Below are positions 42,466 through 45,140 of a stretch of DNA of 45,140 bases, in pieces. Source of the stretch: an uncultured Prevotella sp. (GTDB lineage: Bacteria; Bacteroidota; Bacteroidia; Bacteroidales; Bacteroidaceae); assembly GCA_905234145.1 (NCBI GenBank), contig CAJOGK010000035.1:80909-126048 (forward strand), read 5' to 3'. Positions within the stretch are counted from its first letter, which is position 1. Each line of letters opens with the position of its first letter. The position numbers and the translations under genes are program-made. Below the pieces are notes generated by a model, which saw only the letters and a program-made list of their open reading frames with translations, ran no database searches and was not told the DNA's origin.

Positions 42466-43773
42466 ATGGTAAAAGAGATTCTTAAAAAACCAATTCCAGA
42501 TAAAGTACGTGCACTTATAGATTATGCACAAGGAGAAGGGTATTGTGATGATACCCTTAATGATGAAGCCACTCCTGAAGAATTATTAGCAATACTGACA
42601 CACTGCATCCCCAACATGCCCCATGTCGGAGTTGAGGAATGGCAACGAGAAAAGTTTGATGAGGCATGCAGATATGTATATGATGCCTATCGCAAATTGG
42701 TTCCCTTGGATTATTCCAAAATAGGAGGGTGCGTAGCAGAACCTGCAATCGAACTTGACTTGTTTAGGGATGTCCTTGATGTTCCTTTCCCTGGACCAAA
42801 ACACCCCTCGTTTACATTTATTGATCTGTTTGCAGGTATGGGCGGTTTTCGACTGGCTATGCAGGCTCAAGGTGGAAAGTGCGTTTTCTCGTCAGAATGG
42901 AATGCCTATTCTCAGAAAACATATTTTTCTAACTTTGGTGATATGCCTTTTGGTGATATAACCAAAGAGGTGACAAAGTCGTATATCCCTAAAAAGTTCG
43001 ATGTCCTCTGTGCTGGCTTCCCTTGTCAGCCATTCTCGATAGCAGGCGTTTCCAAGAAAAAGAGCCTAGGCCGCGAGACGGGTTTCAAAGATAAAACTCA
43101 AGGTACACTGTTCTTTGATGTTGCTGATATTATTTATCGCCACCGACCCAAAGCTTTCTATCTGGAAAATGTAAAGAATCTGACTTCTCATGACAAGGGT
43201 AACACTTTCCGAGTGATTCGTGAAACATTGGAAGAACTGAATTACTCACTCCATTATAAAGTGATGGATGGCCAAACGTATGTACCTCAGCATCGTGAAC
43301 GTATCATGATTGTTGGCTTCGACAAAGACCTATATCATGGAACGGAAAAGTTTGAGTTTCCTGAACAGCATGAGGCTACTCGAAGTGTCAAAGAAATCCT
43401 TGATCCCTATATTGACCCCAAATACACGTTGAGTGATAAGCTTTGGTCATATTTGCAGAACTACGCAGAAAAACATCGTGCCAAAGGTAACGGTTTTGGT
43501 TATGGGCTTGTTGACCTCAATGGTATCACGAGAACGCTCAGTGCCCGCTATTATAAAGATGGTTCAGAGATCCTCATTCCTCAAGGCGATGGAAAGAATC
43601 CTCGCCGCCTTTCTCCACGAGAATGTGCTCGTCTGATGGGATATCCTGATGATTATTTGATAGATCGTGTTTCAGATGTTCAGGCATACAGACAATGTGG
43701 CAACTCTGTTATTGTACCTTTAATAACGGCTGTTTCAGAAAAAATTATAAAATGTATGGAGGCTAAATTATGA
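42466..43773 (+). CDS. C5-cytosine DNA methyltransferase, Dcm/M.EcoRII-like (predicted CCWGG)
   Basis: A 435-residue enzyme from ATG 42466; the frame stays open 120 nt upstream, but only through the structured leader and with no ATG. Motif I FIDLFAGMGGFRLAMQ (118-133), motif IV CAGFPCQPFS with catalytic Cys187, motif VI YLENVKNL, motif VIII PQHRERIMIVGF, motif X QAYRQCGNSVIVPL. It matches Dcm not only in these but in the specificity region: KYTLSDKLWSYLQNYAEKHR, AKGNGFGYGLVDLNG, ITRTLSARYYKDGSEILI. CCWGG specificity is therefore well supported, though not shown. About 110 residues precede motif I. The last four bases overlap the endonuclease gene (ATGA), so both proteins come from one transcript. 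Confidence 0.92.
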   Translation: MVKEILKKPIPDKVRALIDYAQGEGYCDDTLNDEATPEELLAILTHCIPNMPHVGVEEWQREKFDEACRYVYDAYRKLVPLDYSKIGGCVAEPAIELDLFRDVLDVPFPGPKHPSFTFIDLFAGMGGFRLAMQAQGGKCVFSSEWNAYSQKTYFSNFGDMPFGDITKEVTKSYIPKKFDVLCAGFPCQPFSIAGVSKKKSLGRETGFKDKTQGTLFFDVADIIYRHRPKAFYLENVKNLTSHDKGNTFRVIRETLEELNYSLHYKVMDGQTYVPQHRERIMIVGFDKDLYHGTEKFEFPEQHEATRSVKEILDPYIDPKYTLSDKLWSYLQNYAEKHRAKGNGFGYGLVDLNGITRTLSARYYKDGSEILIPQGDGKNPRRLSPRECARLMGYPDDYLIDRVSDVQAYRQCGNSVIVPLITAVSEKIIKCMEAKL

Positions 43774-44945
43774 TAGATGAATATTTGCAAGAAGCGATTC
43801 AATTAGTGCATGATTCTGCATTTGCTTATTGTCACTATATTACCCCTAACGACGTTGGTAAGACAGGAGGGCATCAATGTGGATTTACTTTTGCTAAGCC
43901 GTGCTACAAGATGTTCTTTGACGAGCCGGGTGAGAAAGGTACAAATAAGGAGGTCTTTGTCAAAATCGATTGGCAGAAAGGTCGTATCACAACTGATAGT
44001 CGAGCTATCTATTATGGTGTTGGTACCAGAAATGAATACAGACTGACTAGATTTGGCAAAGGTTTTGAGTTCCTTCGTGAAGACTACATAGGTTGCCTTC
44101 AGATTATGACGAAGAATCATGATGGTGAGTATTTTGCCTATGTTTTGTCAAACCAAGACAATATAGAAGATTTTATTGATACTTTCAGTCTTGATGTAAC
44201 AAAGGGCAATCAGGTAATCGACAAATCTGTCATTATATCTCCAGACCAGAAGCTAAGAGATGATTTCATGACATTTATCGAGAGTCGTATTGATTTCCCC
44301 GATACTGTGGAGATGGCTTCTTTTGTACGTAAGTGTGTGATAAACGCAAATAATTATACTAACCAACGAATTTCAGATGAAGCAGATAGAATTATTCTTG
44401 AATGGACTGATGCTGAGTATCAATTGTTCAGAGGATTAGAAGAGAAGATTTATCGACCTGTATTCACTAGGCCATTTGATTGTTGTCAAAGTCTTGTAGA
44501 TTTTTCAAACACCATTCTCAATAGAAGGAAATCAAGGGCAGGAAAATCTCTAGAACATCATTTGGCAGAGATCTTTACGGCTTCTCGTTTGAGATTTGAA
44601 GAACAGGTAATAACAGAGAACAATAAAAAACCAGATTTTATTTTCCCTGATGGAGAAAGTTATCATAATATATGGTTCCCTGCAGAAAAGCTAACTATGT
44701 TGGGGGCTAAAACCACATGTAAAGACAGGTGGCGCCAAGTTCTTAATGAGGCAAACAAAATTCCTCACAAGCATCTGTTTACTTTGCAACGTGGTGTTAC
44801 CCGGAATCAATTACAAGAGATGAAAGATGAAAATCTAACTTTGGTTGTTCCTAAAGATAACAAGAATTTGTTCCTTCCTGAATTCCATGATAATATTATG
44901 TGTCTTTCTGATTTTATTGTAATGGTTAGAGAACGTCAGGGCTAG
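43770..44945 (+). CDS. EcoRII-like type IIE restriction endonuclease (predicted CCWGG)
   Basis: A 391-residue protein, close to EcoRII length (about 400). The N-terminal effector domain matches EcoRII-N: ITPNDVGKTGGHQCGFTFAK (24-43) and SRAIYYGVGTRNEYRLTRFG (77-96). The C-terminal catalytic domain matches EcoRII-C: NRRKSRAGKSLEHHLAEIF (251-269), KKPDFIFPDGESYHN with Asp289 and Tyr298, and LGAKTTCKDRWRQVLNEANK with Lys314 and Lys318, then HLFTLQRGVT. Type IIE enzymes need a second DNA site bound at the effector domain. It shares four bases with the methyltransferase gene. Both domains are complete, so the enzyme should be active. Confidence 0.92.
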   Translation: MIDEYLQEAIQLVHDSAFAYCHYITPNDVGKTGGHQCGFTFAKPCYKMFFDEPGEKGTNKEVFVKIDWQKGRITTDSRAIYYGVGTRNEYRLTRFGKGFEFLREDYIGCLQIMTKNHDGEYFAYVLSNQDNIEDFIDTFSLDVTKGNQVIDKSVIISPDQKLRDDFMTFIESRIDFPDTVEMASFVRKCVINANNYTNQRISDEADRIILEWTDAEYQLFRGLEEKIYRPVFTRPFDCCQSLVDFSNTILNRRKSRAGKSLEHHLAEIFTASRLRFEEQVITENNKKPDFIFPDGESYHNIWFPAEKLTMLGAKTTCKDRWRQVLNEANKIPHKHLFTLQRGVTRNQLQEMKDENLTLVVPKDNKNLFLPEFHDNIMCLSDFIVMVRERQG

Positions 44946-44967
44946 TAATTGATACATTAAACAATTT

Positions 44968-45140
44968 ATGGCTCAAAGAAAGATATACGTAGCAAGCAGT
45001 TGGCGCAACGAATATTATCCGGGTGTTGTCGCTAAATTGATGGAGGCGGGGCATGATGTGTATGATTTCCGCAATCCTCCTTCAGGCGATCCTGGCTTTA
45101 AGTGGAGTTCTATAGACCCTAATTATATTGAATGGAGTCC
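44968..45140 (+). CDS. Nucleoside 2-deoxyribosyltransferase-like protein, partial
   Basis: Starts 22 nt after the endonuclease gene and runs off the right edge after 57 codons. It reads MAQRKIYVASSWRNEYYPGV, VAKLMEAGHDVYDFRNPP, SGDPGFKWSSIDPNYIEWS. KIYVASSWRN followed by an alpha/beta start is typical of small 2-deoxyribosyltransferase-like proteins found in phages and mobile DNA, which act on nucleosides or nucleotides. Close spacing suggests it belongs to the RM operon. The catalytic Glu region is probably beyond the window. Confidence 0.6.
   Translation, partial: MAQRKIYVASSWRNEYYPGVVAKLMEAGHDVYDFRNPPSGDPGFKWSSIDPNYIEWS

Overview
The window looks like a chromosomal segment of a Bacteroidales bacterium, most likely Prevotella in the broad sense. 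Reasons: promoters with the Bacteroidota -7 box TAnnTTTG (about fifteen found by eye), a fused FeoA-FeoB, a very long SecA, a histidine kinase of the Bacteroidales DUF5112/DUF5113 type, a 'smalltalk' micro-protein, and homology to familiar Bacteroidales housekeeping genes throughout.

Layout. 1-1729: end of a clostripain-like lipoprotein peptidase (-) and a secreted GH25 lysozyme (+). 1739-8378: a uronate/keto-sugar-acid locus around a LacI regulator. On the left, reading leftwards, are lacI, uxaA (altronate dehydratase), an NhaC-type antiporter and a conserved unknown; on the right, reading rightwards, are kdgK and kdgA. Together they would convert altronate via KDG and KDPG to pyruvate and glyceraldehyde-3-phosphate. 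8431-14763: signalling genes (a two-part histidine kinase, its response regulator, a half-size AbgT-like membrane protein, a TPR membrane protein, an AraC-type HTH protein). 14747-23885: feoAB, an ABC ATPase, secA, an apparently dead alkaline-phosphatase-like protein and a DUF4105 membrane protein. 23981-29390: outer membrane protein, lptC, a CNNM/CorC-like protein and ppiD (envelope biogenesis). 29451-32882: rarA, a UPF0126 channel and dnaB in one leftward operon. 32991-36037: a frameshifted acidic protein and a K+-dependent membrane pyrophosphatase. 36075-38580: an SSS symporter and a DapA/NanA-type aldolase.

38677-42000 is different. It holds broken genes (sstT and an ORF6N gene, each with an internal deletion and frame change; the C-terminal stub of an HU-like protein), one intact smalltalk micro-gene, and about 700 bp of non-coding DNA (40478-41172) packed with perfect palindromes and nested inverted repeats. 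Two of the palindromes are versions of one another with matched changes in both arms. This is the most unusual structure in the window.

42187-45140: a restriction-modification system. A Dcm/M.EcoRII-like cytosine methyltransferase overlaps an EcoRII-like type IIE endonuclease by four bases, with predicted specificity CCWGG. The methyltransferase is preceded by a leader of about 270 nt with nested helices, a strong terminator-like hairpin and a mutually exclusive alternative helix, so it may be an attenuator or a separate small RNA. The last gene, a partial 2-deoxyribosyltransferase-like protein, runs off the window.
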